Shown here piece after piece: positions 1 through 8,401 of a stretch of DNA of 64,000 bases. The notes beneath the pieces were generated by a model, which searched no databases, was not told where the DNA came from, and saw only the letters and a list, made by a program, of their open reading frames with translations. The stretch's first letter is position 1; each line of letters opens with the position of its first letter. The position numbers and the translations under genes are program-made. The DNA comes from CAZRHR01 sp964578885 (lineage in GTDB: Bacteria > Bacteroidota > Bacteroidia > CAIKAF01): positions 124,001-188,000 of the forward strand of contig CAZOEO010000001.1 in the NCBI GenBank assembly GCA_964578885.1, written 5' to 3'.

Positions 1-459
1 GCGGTTTTGGCCGTGAATGCAGATCAACGGGCTTTTTTCTTGTCTAAAATTCTTGCCGGCGAAGGGGAACATCTGGAGGGTAAGACTTTTGGAATCTGGG
101 GATTGGCTTTTAAACCGGACACCGATGATATCCGGGAAGCACCGGCTTTATATTTAATCGACGAATTGCTCAAACGTGGAGCTACCCTCCAGGTATTTGA
201 CCCGGAAGCCATGCCCAACGTTCGACAAAAATATGGCGATGCCATTCATTACATGGAAGATCCCTACGCCGCGGCAGAAGGAGCGGATGCGCTCATTGTT
301 GCGACAGAATGGGGCGTGTTCCGCACACCAGACTTTGAATTACTCGCGAAACAGTTGCGCCATAAACGCATCTACGACGGGCGTAACATCTACGCCTTAG
401 ATAAAATGAAATCTCTCGGATTTACCTATCACTCCATTGGCCGTGCGCCTATTGCCTAA
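1..459 (+). CDS. ugd: UDP-glucose 6-dehydrogenase, C-terminal part (cut by left edge)
   Basis: The reading frame is already open at base 1, so the true start lies outside the window and no internal start should be used. About 152 C-terminal residues remain. They carry the UDP-binding third domain of the UDP-glucose/GDP-mannose dehydrogenase family, with the signature WGLAFKPDTDDIREAP near the start and GRNIYALDKM near the end. The enzyme oxidises UDP-glucose twice with NAD+ to UDP-glucuronate. The next gene encodes a UDP-glucuronate decarboxylase, which would use that product. The catalytic Cys lies outside the window, so activity cannot be judged here. The family call is secure. The substrate is inferred from the motif wording and the neighbour. 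Confidence 0.9.
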   Translation, partial: AVLAVNADQRAFFLSKILAGEGEHLEGKTFGIWGLAFKPDTDDIREAPALYLIDELLKRGATLQVFDPEAMPNVRQKYGDAIHYMEDPYAAAEGADALIVATEWGVFRTPDFELLAKQLRHKRIYDGRNIYALDKMKSLGFTYHSIGRAPIA

Positions 460-463
460 TAAC

Positions 464-1429
464 ATGGAAAAGAAAAAACGCATTTTAATCACAGGCGGCG
501 CCGGATTTCTAGGGTCTCATCTCTGCGATTTTTTTCTGGACAAAGGATACCAGGTCATTGCCATGGACAACCTTTGTACCGGAGATCTCCGTAACATTGA
601 ACATCTTTTTCCAAATCCCGATTTTGAATTTTACCACCACGATGTGTCTAAATTTGTGCATGTGGCAGGTGAATTACATTATATCTTACATTTTGCCTCA
701 CCGGCGAGTCCCATTGATTATCTGAAAATACCCATTCAAACCCTGAAAGTAGGTTCGTTGGGAACCCATAATCTCCTGGGATTGGCCAAGGCAAAAAACG
801 CCCGAATTTTGGTGGCTTCTACCTCAGAAGTGTACGGCGATCCTTTGGTACATCCTCAGCCTGAATCGTATTGGGGAAATGTGAATCCAACCGGATTGCG
901 CGGCGTCTACGATGAAGCCAAACGTTTTCAGGAAGCCATGACCCTTGCTTACCATCGGTATCATGGTTTGGAAACCCGTATTGTTCGGATTTTCAATACC
1001 TATGGACCAAGAATGCGACTAAACGATGGTCGCGCGCTTCCCGCTTTTATTGGTCAGGCGCTTAGAGGCGAAGACATTACCGTTTTCGGAGATGGCTCAC
1101 AAACGCGGTCTTTTTGCTATGTATCCGATTTGATTGAAGGCATTTATCGGTTGTTGATGAGCGATTATTCTCAGCCCGTAAATATTGGCAACCCCCAGGA
1201 AATAACCATTGGAGACTTTGCAGAGGAAATCCGCTCTTTGGTCGGTACCAATACCCGGATCGTGTATAAACCTTTGCCGCAAGATGATCCAAAGCAACGT
1301 CGTCCGGACATTAGTCTGGCGAAGAAACTTCTCGATTGGGAGCCAAAAGTGAATCGCCGCGATGGTTTGGATAAAACCCTTGCTTACTTTAAATCGTTGC
1401 CTCCGGATTATTTATTTAAACAAGTATGA
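464..1429 (+). CDS. UDP-glucuronate decarboxylase (UDP-xylose synthase)
   Basis: Extended short-chain dehydrogenase of 321 residues. A Rossmann motif TGGAGFLGSH lies at residues 10-19, STSEVYGDP near 119-127, and the catalytic Tyr149-x3-Lys153 pair in YDEAK. The PQPESYWGNVNP and GDGSQTRSFCYV stretches are typical of UXS enzymes, which oxidise, decarboxylate and re-reduce UDP-glucuronate to UDP-xylose. I chose the ATG at 464, four bases after the upstream stop. An in-frame start at 437 would overlap the previous gene and add residues unlike the family. It sits directly after UDP-glucose dehydrogenase, so the two form a two-step route from UDP-glucose to UDP-xylose. A different decarboxylase product within this family cannot be excluded. 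Confidence 0.87.
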   Translation: MEKKKRILITGGAGFLGSHLCDFFLDKGYQVIAMDNLCTGDLRNIEHLFPNPDFEFYHHDVSKFVHVAGELHYILHFASPASPIDYLKIPIQTLKVGSLGTHNLLGLAKAKNARILVASTSEVYGDPLVHPQPESYWGNVNPTGLRGVYDEAKRFQEAMTLAYHRYHGLETRIVRIFNTYGPRMRLNDGRALPAFIGQALRGEDITVFGDGSQTRSFCYVSDLIEGIYRLLMSDYSQPVNIGNPQEITIGDFAEEIRSLVGTNTRIVYKPLPQDDPKQRRPDISLAKKLLDWEPKVNRRDGLDKTLAYFKSLPPDYLFKQV

Positions 1430-2004
1430 GCGCAGCTTACATACATCCCACTGCCATTGTAGATGAAACGGCGGTTTTGGGTCAGGATACGAAAGTGTGG
1501 CACTTTTGCCATGTGATGAAGCATGCCCGCATTGGGGAGCGCTGCGTACTCGGACAAAACGTTATGGTAGGACCGGGAGTCGTGCTGGGCAATGGTGTAA
1601 AAGTGCAGAACAATGTTTCTCTGTACACCGGCGTAGAAGTAGAAGACGATGTTTTTCTGGGCCCATCCATGGTATTTACCAATGTGTTTAATCCACGCAG
1701 CGGGGTTGAACGCAAAGACCAGTTTCGCAAAACCTTAGTGAAAAAGGGAGTGACCATTGGCGCCAATGCAACCATTGTCTGTGGTATTACCCTTCATCCT
1801 TATGCCTTTATTGGCGCAGGAAGTGTGGTGACCAAGGACGTACCGGCATACGCTCTGGTGTATGGAAATCCTGCCAAACAACATGGCTGGATGAGTGCGC
1901 ATGGTTGTGCACTTGATTTCGACGAACAGGGCCTGGCCGTTTGTCCTGAATCGGGAGAAAAATATCAACGGATCAATGATCAAGTAACACCTTTGAAACC
2001 GTGA
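1426..2004 (+). CDS. wbpD: WbpD-like UDP-2-acetamido-3-amino sugar N-acetyltransferase
   Basis: Left-handed beta-helix acyltransferase of 192 residues, built of imperfect hexapeptide repeats (for example IGERCV, LGQNVM, VGPGVV, IGANAT). The stretch FTNVFNPRS and the end of the helix at YGNPAKQHGWMS match WbpD/WlbB enzymes. These acetylate the 3-amino group of UDP-GlcNAc(3NH2)A to give a 2,3-diacetamido-uronic acid. The start ATG overlaps the upstream stop (ATGA), suggesting translational coupling. The next two genes supply WbpB- and WbpA-like enzymes of the same pathway. The aminotransferase step (WbpE) is not in the window. The symbol follows the family; other 3-amino sugar substrates are possible. 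Confidence 0.85.
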   Translation: MSAAYIHPTAIVDETAVLGQDTKVWHFCHVMKHARIGERCVLGQNVMVGPGVVLGNGVKVQNNVSLYTGVEVEDDVFLGPSMVFTNVFNPRSGVERKDQFRKTLVKKGVTIGANATIVCGITLHPYAFIGAGSVVTKDVPAYALVYGNPAKQHGWMSAHGCALDFDEQGLAVCPESGEKYQRINDQVTPLKP

Positions 2005-3029
2005 GTGTAGCAGAAAAAATTCGCTTTGCCGTGGTAGGTATGGGCCATATCGGAAAACGCCATGCGAACCTGATTGGTCAAAATGCTGACGCCGAATTGG
2101 TGGCAGTAGCCGACGTTCGGGATGTCGAGGAATTGGGGTGGACCGAGTCCAATGTACCTTGTTTTTCGAGTTTGGAAGACTTATTGGCCAATGGTCCGGA
2201 GTTCGATGTGCTCAACGTTTGTACGCCCAATGGTTTACACGCCCGCCATTGCCTGGCTGGACTTGAGGCCGGAAAACATGTGGTGTGTGAAAAACCCATG
2301 GCCTTGTCTAAAGCAGACTGTGAAGAAGTCATTTACAAAGCTTTGCAGGTGTCGCGACAGGTGTTCGTTGTTATGCAAAACCGCTATTCTCCTCCTTCCA
2401 GGTGGCTGAAGCAAGTTGTTGCAGATAAGATACTTGGGGATATTTTCCTGGTTCAGGTGAACTGTTACTGGAACCGTGATCACCGCTACTACAAACCCGG
2501 TGGTTGGAAGGGAACCAAAGACATGGATGGAGGGGTATTATTTACCCAATTTTCCCATTTTATCGACATCCTTTATTGGGTTTTTGGCGACATCACCAAT
2601 ATTCAGGCTCGTTTCGAAAATTTTAATCACCAGGATAACACAGACTTCGAGGATTCCGGACTGGTATCTTTTGAACTGATGAAAGGTGGAATGGGACTTT
2701 TGTCCTACACCACTTCCGTCTGGGATAAAAATTTAGAAAGTTCCATCACTGTGATTGGAAGCAAAGGTTCACTCAAAGTGGGCGGGCAATATATGGACAA
2801 AGTGGAGTACTGTCACATCGACGGGTATACCATGCCGGAATTGGAGCCCACGTTGCCGCCGAACAACTACGGACCTTATATTGGCTCTGCCGCCAATCAC
2901 CATTTTATTATTCAAAACGTGGTAGATACCTTGAGGAATCGCCACTTCCCTTCCACCAACGCATTGGAAGGACTTAAAAACGTTGATATTATTGAACGCA
3001 TATACGCATTAAAACATGGGCATTTATAA
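2001..3029 (+). CDS. wbpB: WbpB-like Gfo/Idh/MocA-family nucleotide-sugar oxidoreductase
   Basis: 342 residues with an N-terminal NAD-binding Rossmann fold (GMGHIGKRH at 13-21) and the family hallmark CEKP at 96-99, followed by the alpha/beta substrate domain. The start is a GTG whose last two bases are the first two of the upstream TGA, so the genes overlap by four bases. WbpB-type enzymes oxidise the 3-hydroxyl of UDP-GlcNAc uronic acid to a 3-keto intermediate, which is then aminated and acetylated. Position between wbpD- and wbpA-like genes supports this role. The Gfo/Idh family has many substrates, so specificity rests on operon context. Confidence 0.82.
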   Translation: MSVAEKIRFAVVGMGHIGKRHANLIGQNADAELVAVADVRDVEELGWTESNVPCFSSLEDLLANGPEFDVLNVCTPNGLHARHCLAGLEAGKHVVCEKPMALSKADCEEVIYKALQVSRQVFVVMQNRYSPPSRWLKQVVADKILGDIFLVQVNCYWNRDHRYYKPGGWKGTKDMDGGVLFTQFSHFIDILYWVFGDITNIQARFENFNHQDNTDFEDSGLVSFELMKGGMGLLSYTTSVWDKNLESSITVIGSKGSLKVGGQYMDKVEYCHIDGYTMPELEPTLPPNNYGPYIGSAANHHFIIQNVVDTLRNRHFPSTNALEGLKNVDIIERIYALKHGHL

Positions 3030-4311
3030 CGACTTAAAAGAGAAAAAGCAAACCCTGGCTGTTATTGGTCTGGGCTATGTTGGTTTACCTATTGCGCTTG
3101 AATTTGCAAGGAAAATTAAAGTCATTGGTTTCGATATCAACGCACAGCGTGTGGACATGATGCGCAATGGGATTGATCCTAGCGATGAGCTGGAAGCTTC
3201 CGATTTCGAAGGAACAGACATTCATTTTACTGCGGATCCGGAAGAACTTAAAAAAGCCACCTTTTTTATCGTTGCGGTGCCCACGCCCATCGATCAGTTT
3301 AACCAGCCCGATTTAAAGCCGTTGATAGGTGCTTCGAAAACCGTAGGGGCTGCACTGAAAAAAGGTGATTACGTAGTGTTCGAATCCACCGTATATCCGG
3401 GTTGTACCGAAGAAGATTGCATTCCTGTATTGGAATCCGTTTCCGGTCTTCAGTTCAAAAAAGATTTTAAAGTGGGTTACTCGCCGGAAAGAATCAATCC
3501 GGGCGACAAGGAACATACCCTTTCCAAAATCATCAAAGTGGTAAGTGGCTGCGATGATGAATCGTTGGAAGAGGTGGCCAAAGTATACGAGATTGTGGTA
3601 GAAGCCGGTGTGCATCGTGCCTCTTCCATCAAAGTAGCCGAGGCGGCAAAAATCATTGAGAATACACAGCGCGATTTAAATATCGCCCTTATGAATGAGT
3701 TGTCTGTGATTTTTAACCGCATGGGCATCAATACCTACGAAGTGCTTGAAGCCGCTGGAACCAAATGGAATTTCCTCCGCTTTTCTCCTGGGTTGGTGGG
3801 TGGTCACTGCATCGGTGTGGATCCTTACTATTTGACCCATAAGTCTTCTCAAATGGGATACCACGCACGTGTCATTACTTCCGGTCGGGAAATCAACGAC
3901 TACATGGGAGCGCACGTGGCGCGTCAGGTGATTAAAAAAGTAATTGCTTGCGGAAAAGACATTAAAAACGCCCGTATTCTGGTGATGGGGGCTACGTTTA
4001 AAGAAAATGTAACCGATATCCGAAATTCCAAAGTAAGCGATGTGGTCGAAGAGCTCAAGTCGTATAGCTGTGAAGTGGTGGTTACAGATCCTTTTGCCGA
4101 TCCGGAAGAAGTGAAGCATGAATATGGATTTTCGCTTTTGCCTGAACCTACCGGACATTTCGACGCCATCATTATTGCCGTTCCGCATACACCTTATCTG
4201 AATTTACCCGAATCCTACTTTGAGCGCCTCATGCCTAATCAAGGCATTTTGGCCGATCTGAAAGGTTTGTATCGCGGCAAAATTAAAAACCTTCAATACT
4301 GGTCACTCTAA
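3016..4311 (+). CDS. UDP-N-acetylhexosamine 6-dehydrogenase (WbpA/TviB type)
   Basis: Complete nucleotide-sugar dehydrogenase of 431 residues. The N-terminal Rossmann motif GLGYVGLP lies at 18-25, SPERINPGD at 156-164, the catalytic Cys265 in VGGHCIGVDPYY, and a C-terminal UDP-binding domain carries GATFKENVTDIRNSK. The SPERINPGD form is characteristic of the TviB/WbpO/WbpA branch, which oxidises UDP-GlcNAc or UDP-GalNAc to the uronic acid, rather than of UDP-glucose dehydrogenase. It overlaps the previous gene by 14 bases. In this operon it probably makes UDP-GlcNAcA for the WbpB and WbpD steps. It is the second such dehydrogenase here and is clearly distinct from the one at the left edge. 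Confidence 0.87.
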   Translation: MGIYNDLKEKKQTLAVIGLGYVGLPIALEFARKIKVIGFDINAQRVDMMRNGIDPSDELEASDFEGTDIHFTADPEELKKATFFIVAVPTPIDQFNQPDLKPLIGASKTVGAALKKGDYVVFESTVYPGCTEEDCIPVLESVSGLQFKKDFKVGYSPERINPGDKEHTLSKIIKVVSGCDDESLEEVAKVYEIVVEAGVHRASSIKVAEAAKIIENTQRDLNIALMNELSVIFNRMGINTYEVLEAAGTKWNFLRFSPGLVGGHCIGVDPYYLTHKSSQMGYHARVITSGREINDYMGAHVARQVIKKVIACGKDIKNARILVMGATFKENVTDIRNSKVSDVVEELKSYSCEVVVTDPFADPEEVKHEYGFSLLPEPTGHFDAIIIAVPHTPYLNLPESYFERLMPNQGILADLKGLYRGKIKNLQYWSL

Positions 4312-4316
4312 CCGCT

Positions 4317-5384
4317 ATGTCGACTACCTGGAAAAAGAAAATTCTGATTACCGGCGGTGCCGGCTTTATCGGTTCGCATGTGGTACGCCGCATGGTGAAG
4401 ACATATCCTGATTATCTTATTTATAATCTCGATGCCCTTACCTATGCCGGTAATCTGGAGAATCTCACGGATGTGGAAAAAAGTCCCAATTATCGCTTTG
4501 AAAAAGGCGACATCCGGGATGCCGACATGGTGATGACCTTGTTTTCTCAAATGCAGTTCGATAGCGTAATTCATCTTGCTGCCGAATCTCATGTAGACCG
4601 CTCTATCTTAGACCCGCTCGCTTTTGTTCATACCAACGTATTGGGCACCCTGCATCTGTTGGAAGCGGCCAAGCAAGTCTGGAAAGGAAATTATGATGGA
4701 AAACTCTTTTATCATATTTCCACAGATGAGGTCTATGGCTCATTAGGCGATACCGGCTTGTTTGAAGAAACCACGCCTTACGACCCGCAAAGTCCATATT
4801 CGGCCTCAAAGGCGTCTTCGGACCATATGGTGAGGGCCTACGCCAATACCTACGGACTTCCGGTGGTCATTACCAATTGCTCCAATAACTATGGACCCAA
4901 CCAGTTTCCGGAAAAACTCATCCCCTTGTTTATTCACAATATCCGGAATGAAAAACCACTTCCGGTATATGGCGACGGAAATTATACCCGCGATTGGCTT
5001 TTTGTAGAAGATCATGCTGCAGCCATCGATTGTGTATTTCACAAAGGTAAATTGGGTGAAACCTACAACATTGGCGGTTGTAATGAGTGGAAAAACATTG
5101 ATTTGATTCGTTTACTTTGCGGCATCATGGATGAAAAACTCGGAAAAACTCCCGGTACTTCTGTTGGATTAATTACCTATGTAAAAGATCGTCCCGGACA
5201 CGACCGGAGATACGCCATTGATGCCAGTAAAATTCAAAGAGAACTCGGCTGGAACCCTTCCGTTACCTTTGAACAAGGTTTGGAAAAAACGGTAACGTGG
5301 TACCTGGATCAGCAAGAATGGTTGGATCGTGTGACCAGTGGGGCGTATCAGCAATATTATGAAACACAGTATCAGGGGCGTTAA
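4317..5384 (+). CDS. rmlB: dTDP-glucose 4,6-dehydratase
   Basis: 355 residues, the usual RmlB length. The NAD-binding motif TGGAGFIGSH starts at residue 12. TDEVYG lies at 136-141 and the catalytic Tyr161-x3-Lys165 pair in YSASK. Conserved NCSNNYGPNQFPEKLIP and GDGNYTRDWLFVEDH follow. The enzyme converts dTDP-glucose to dTDP-4-keto-6-deoxyglucose, the branch point to rhamnose and other deoxysugars. It starts five bases after the upstream stop and belongs to the same operon. The partners rmlA, rmlC and rmlD are not in the window, so the final sugar is unknown. Confidence 0.93.
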   Translation: MSTTWKKKILITGGAGFIGSHVVRRMVKTYPDYLIYNLDALTYAGNLENLTDVEKSPNYRFEKGDIRDADMVMTLFSQMQFDSVIHLAAESHVDRSILDPLAFVHTNVLGTLHLLEAAKQVWKGNYDGKLFYHISTDEVYGSLGDTGLFEETTPYDPQSPYSASKASSDHMVRAYANTYGLPVVITNCSNNYGPNQFPEKLIPLFIHNIRNEKPLPVYGDGNYTRDWLFVEDHAAAIDCVFHKGKLGETYNIGGCNEWKNIDLIRLLCGIMDEKLGKTPGTSVGLITYVKDRPGHDRRYAIDASKIQRELGWNPSVTFEQGLEKTVTWYLDQQEWLDRVTSGAYQQYYETQYQGR

Positions 5385-5856
5385 AGCCTATGTCATTTTG
5401 GGTTTGATTGGGATTGCGGCAGGTTGTAAACCCCCGGTGCAGGACGTTCCCAAAGATAGCATGGTTCAGTTCGTGGAGCTGCAAAGCCTTCGTGCCGATT
5501 CTTTTCTGGAAGCCGCCGCCCATGCGCTGGAGCATAATGATTCCTTAGGCTTGGTTTTTGTGTCACGGGATATGGAATCCATGGCACTTCAGGCCATCGA
5601 CACGTTGAAACGATTTGCAGAAAAACCCGATTCCACCGGTTATCTCGGGCAGGCCGTCAGCCATTTTGAAACCGTTGGTTTTGTCGGGAAAAAATTGTTC
5701 CGGTCTTATCTGGAACTCTTTCAACCTGAATTGCCCGATGCACATTCCGCCTCGATTCTAAAGATGAATGATTCCCTGATTCAGGTTTGGAAAGAAGAAA
5801 GGCGCAGGCTCGATTCGCTGCGCCCTGTGTTTTTAATGAAGCCTGATCCGACTTAA
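5359..5856 (+). CDS. Small putative lipoprotein of unknown function
   Basis: 165 residues. The N-terminus has basic residues, a hydrophobic stretch (YVILGLIGIAAG) and a Cys at 23 that fits a lipoprotein signal peptide, although the lipobox IAAGC is only moderate. The rest is hydrophilic and predicted helical, with no motif I recognise. I chose the ATG at 5359 because it gives a clean signal peptide. It overlaps the end of rmlB by 26 bases. An upstream start at 5338 would add seven residues before the signal. Last gene of the sugar operon; a link to polysaccharide assembly is only positional. Confidence 0.65.
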   Translation: MKHSIRGVKAYVILGLIGIAAGCKPPVQDVPKDSMVQFVELQSLRADSFLEAAAHALEHNDSLGLVFVSRDMESMALQAIDTLKRFAEKPDSTGYLGQAVSHFETVGFVGKKLFRSYLELFQPELPDAHSASILKMNDSLIQVWKEERRRLDSLRPVFLMKPDPT

Positions 5857-5864
5857 AGGTCTTT

Positions 5865-6416
5865 TTACGGAAGAATATTAAATTCAATAATACTGGCCAC
5901 CGGAGAATTCGACACCGACGTGACCCCAACATTGAACGGACCACATTGCCATACCCCATCGGTGTTATTGTAATAGGGCTGTGATCCCAGGGACGCGTTT
6001 GCCGAGTTGATGCATTGGGTTCCGGTAATGTTTACTACCGCGCCGGCAGGCAACCAAAGTGGATTACCACTTCCAAAGGAAATGGACTGTCCGTTGACCG
6101 TGAAGGAGTTTCCTCCCGTAGGACAAGCACTATAGCCTACATAGAAAAGTCCGGAGCTGCTTCCGCTGGTCGCGCCGGTGCAGGGATTCGGCTTGGTGGC
6201 GCTCCAGGTTTCTGACCCCCAGCTGGCCCATGTACTCACACGCCGTCCGGCAGAAGTATTCACGAAGGCCACCTTCCACACTTTTCCCGCAGGAACTGTT
6301 TGGGCACCACTTTGGTCATTTAACAAAATGACCCGATTGAATTGGAGGGTACCTTGTGCAGTTAAGTTACTGACAGTAAGTGATAAAACTGCGCAAATGG
6401 TTAAGATTTTATACAT
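5865..6416 (-). CDS. Small secreted protein of unknown function
   Basis: 183 residues. A signal peptide is evident (MYKILTICAVLSLTVSNLTA, cleavage before or after the following Gln). The mature part is rich in Ser, Gly, Asn and Thr and looks like an all-beta extracellular domain, opening with LQFNRVILLND and a VPAGKVWKV strand. There are four Cys residues (in NPCTG, SACPT, TQCIN, WQCGP) that could form two disulfides. No T9SS tail is visible. It starts nine bases after the stop of the threonine dehydrogenase gene on the same strand, so the two may share a transcript. Function unknown. Confidence 0.7.
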   Translation of the reverse strand: MYKILTICAVLSLTVSNLTAQGTLQFNRVILLNDQSGAQTVPAGKVWKVAFVNTSAGRRVSTWASWGSETWSATKPNPCTGATSGSSSGLFYVGYSACPTGGNSFTVNGQSISFGSGNPLWLPAGAVVNITGTQCINSANASLGSQPYYNNTDGVWQCGPFNVGVTSVSNSPVASIIEFNILP

Positions 6417-6425
6417 AAAAAGGTT

Positions 6426-7370
6426 TTAAATGGATTTGGCTAAAGATTTTACACCAGCCAGCATGGCTTCTACCATATCGGAGAGGCCGTACTGTGGATT
6501 CCAGCCCCAATCTGTTCTGGCGGCTGAATCATCGATAGATTGCGGCCAGGAATCCGCGATGGCTTGTCTGAAATCTGGTGCGTATTGAATATTGAAATCA
6601 GGAATATGCTGTTGTATGGCTTCTGCTAATTCGGCTGGAGTAAAGCTGAAGGCACCCACATTATAACTTCCACGAATTTTAATTTGATCGGCAGGTGCGT
6701 CCATGATTTCCAGCGTGGCGCGAATGGCATCCGGCATGTACATCATGGGCAAGCGGCTTTCCGGTCCCAAAAAAGAAGTGTACGAACCGGACGAAAGAGC
6801 ATGGTGAAAAATATCTACCGCATAATCCGTGGTGCCACCGCCCGGAGGCGTGGTATAACTAATGAGGCCTGGATAACGCAATCCACGCACGTCTACGCCA
6901 TATTTCAGAAAATACCATTCGCACCAGCGTTCACCGGCCAATTTGGACAAGCCATAGACGGTGGTGGGTTCCGTAATGGTATGTTGTGGCGTATTTTGTT
7001 TGGGAGTCGTGGGGCCAAAAGCTGCAATAGAACTGGGCCAGTACATTTTTTTGAACATGCCTTCTTTTCCCATTTCCAGCAAATGAATCAAAGGCTCCAT
7101 GTTCAGCGCCCAACCCTTATGTGGAAATTTTTCTGCCGTGGCCGAAAGCATGGCCGCCAGCAAATACACTTGAGTTACCTTTTCTTTTTGGATGACATCT
7201 GCCACCGCCTGGCCGTCCATCACATTTAACAGCACGAAAGGCCCTTCGGATACTTCCGGTTCCCTGATGTCTGAAGCAATCACTTGTGATGAACCATATG
7301 CCGCACGAAGTGCTTGTGTTAATTCCGTGCCAATCTGGCCGCCGGATCCAAGAATAAGGACTTTCTCCAT
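6426..7370 (-). CDS. L-threonine 3-dehydrogenase, short-chain (epimerase-like) type
   Basis: 314 residues of the extended SDR fold. GSGGQIG at 8-14 binds NAD, PSSIAAFGP lies at 112-120, and the catalytic Tyr139-x3-Lys143 pair in YGLSK. The run RYPGLIS, PGGGTTDYAVDIF, MMYMPDAI and later IADSWPQSIDDS are hallmarks of the epimerase-like threonine dehydrogenases first described from Flavobacterium. They oxidise L-threonine to 2-amino-3-ketobutyrate in the cytoplasm. This is not the zinc-dependent Tdh family. The partner ligase (kbl) is not in the window. A -7 promoter element lies just upstream on the minus strand. Confidence 0.92.
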   Translation of the reverse strand: MEKVLILGSGGQIGTELTQALRAAYGSSQVIASDIREPEVSEGPFVLLNVMDGQAVADVIQKEKVTQVYLLAAMLSATAEKFPHKGWALNMEPLIHLLEMGKEGMFKKMYWPSSIAAFGPTTPKQNTPQHTITEPTTVYGLSKLAGERWCEWYFLKYGVDVRGLRYPGLISYTTPPGGGTTDYAVDIFHHALSSGSYTSFLGPESRLPMMYMPDAIRATLEIMDAPADQIKIRGSYNVGAFSFTPAELAEAIQQHIPDFNIQYAPDFRQAIADSWPQSIDDSAARTDWGWNPQYGLSDMVEAMLAGVKSLAKSI

Positions 7371-7388
7371 GGTTTTTTCTACGAATTA

Positions 7389-7396
7389 CAAACCTA
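7389..7396 (-). promoter_or_regulatory. -7 promoter element of threonine dehydrogenase gene
   Basis: On the minus strand this reads TAGGTTTG, a full match to the Bacteroidota -7 consensus TAnnTTTG. It ends 18 bases before the start codon at 7370, leaving a short leader. No convincing -33 TTG was found at the usual spacing, so the call rests on the -7 box and position. Confidence 0.5.
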
Positions 7397-7429
7397 AAAC
7401 ATTTTCCGCAACCCACATGAGGTTCATCC

Positions 7430-7458
7430 TTTGTTTAACAGGGATTTTCGGATATTTG
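7430..7458 (+). promoter_or_regulatory. Promoter of the flippase-glycosyltransferase-permease operon
   Basis: TTTG at 7430-7433, a 17-base spacer and GATATTTG at 7451-7458, one mismatch from TAnnTTTG. Only seven bases separate the box from the GTG start at 7466, so transcription may begin at or next to the start codon. Confidence 0.4.
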
Positions 7459-7465
7459 CCGCACG

Positions 7466-8401
7466 GTGATAAAAAAACACGCACTTCGGGTTTTACGATG
7501 GTTTCTCGCTTGGGGAGCGCTTGCCTATGTCGGCTGGAAACTATACGAGGCCAGGCAACAACTCACTTGGTCCGGCGATTGGTTGCCCGACCTTTTTCCA
7601 TTGGCCCTGGCCCTTATTTTGGTTCCTGTAAACTGGGGACTGGAAGGCTATAAATGGAAGATTTTGGTAGAACGCACCCAGCCCTCCACCGTTCCTTTTT
7701 CATGGTTAAAACCCATGCTCATTGGCGTGGCGGTGTCCATTTTTACACCCAACAGGGTAGGGGAGTTGCCCGGCCGTCTGATTGTTTTACCCCGAAACCA
7801 GCGCGTGGCCGCCGGAATTTCAGCCGTTATCGGAAGTTGGGCTCAGCTTACGCTTACCTTGAGTTTAGGAATGCTTTCGGCCCTTCTTTGGTTAAACGAA
7901 TTGGCGCTGCCCACCTTTACCTATGCCTTGTTGACCCTGGCGGCCGTGTTAAGTTTTGTAGCGTATTTTTCTCTTCCTATTTGGTGGAAAAAGGGGATTC
8001 CCAAACGCCTGCAGTCTAAATTTCAGGGATTTTCCCGCATTTTGGAACGCGCCAACTTCCGTTTACTCACCCTGGCCATGTATTGGTCGTTGGTACGTTA
8101 CGGCGTTTTCCTTTCGCAATTTCTTTTGGTGTTAGACGCTTTTCATGCCCAAGTGCCATTTTTTACGGGCGCCAGTCTGGTATCGCTCGGATATCTCATC
8201 AGTACTTTTATTCCCCGTATTGCTTTTTCAGAAATTGCGGCCCGTGGTAGTTCTATGGTCTGGACCTTAGGTTTGGTAGGCACTCCCGCTGTTCCGGTGA
8301 TGTTAGCTACCACTGTTATTTGGATTTTAAACGTAGGTTTGGTGGCCTTGCCCGGCGCCTTTATGATTCTTTTGGACAAAGATAAATCCAGGTCCGCATG
8401 A
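7466..8401 (+). CDS. Flippase-like integral membrane protein (LPG synthase TM / UPF0104 type)
   Basis: 311 residues, strongly hydrophobic, with about seven or eight membrane spans. Conserved features of the lysylphosphatidylglycerol-synthase transmembrane family (AglD/UPF0104) are visible: GLEGYKWKILVE after the second span, IFTPNRVGELPGR near residue 92, and RIAFSEIAARGSS in the C-terminal half. Such proteins lack the synthase domain and often sit beside glycosyltransferases, where flipping of lipid-linked substrates has been proposed. The start is a GTG; no better ATG precedes the first span. The end overlaps the next gene by four bases (ATGA). Function beyond the family is not established. 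Confidence 0.75.
   Translation: MIKKHALRVLRWFLAWGALAYVGWKLYEARQQLTWSGDWLPDLFPLALALILVPVNWGLEGYKWKILVERTQPSTVPFSWLKPMLIGVAVSIFTPNRVGELPGRLIVLPRNQRVAAGISAVIGSWAQLTLTLSLGMLSALLWLNELALPTFTYALLTLAAVLSFVAYFSLPIWWKKGIPKRLQSKFQGFSRILERANFRLLTLAMYWSLVRYGVFLSQFLLVLDAFHAQVPFFTGASLVSLGYLISTFIPRIAFSEIAARGSSMVWTLGLVGTPAVPVMLATTVIWILNVGLVALPGAFMILLDKDKSRSA

Noticed and set aside
437..463. Upstream start for the UDP-xylose synthase gene
   Set aside because: It would overlap the dehydrogenase gene and add nine residues foreign to the family; the ATG at 464 gives the normal N-terminus.
3676..4188. Long minus-strand open frame (170 codons) opposite the sugar dehydrogenase gene
   Set aside because: Shadow of a well-conserved gene; no signal, motif or promoter of its own.
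6684..7229. Plus-strand open frame (181 codons) opposite threonine dehydrogenase
   Set aside because: Antisense shadow of a gene whose product is conserved along its entire length.
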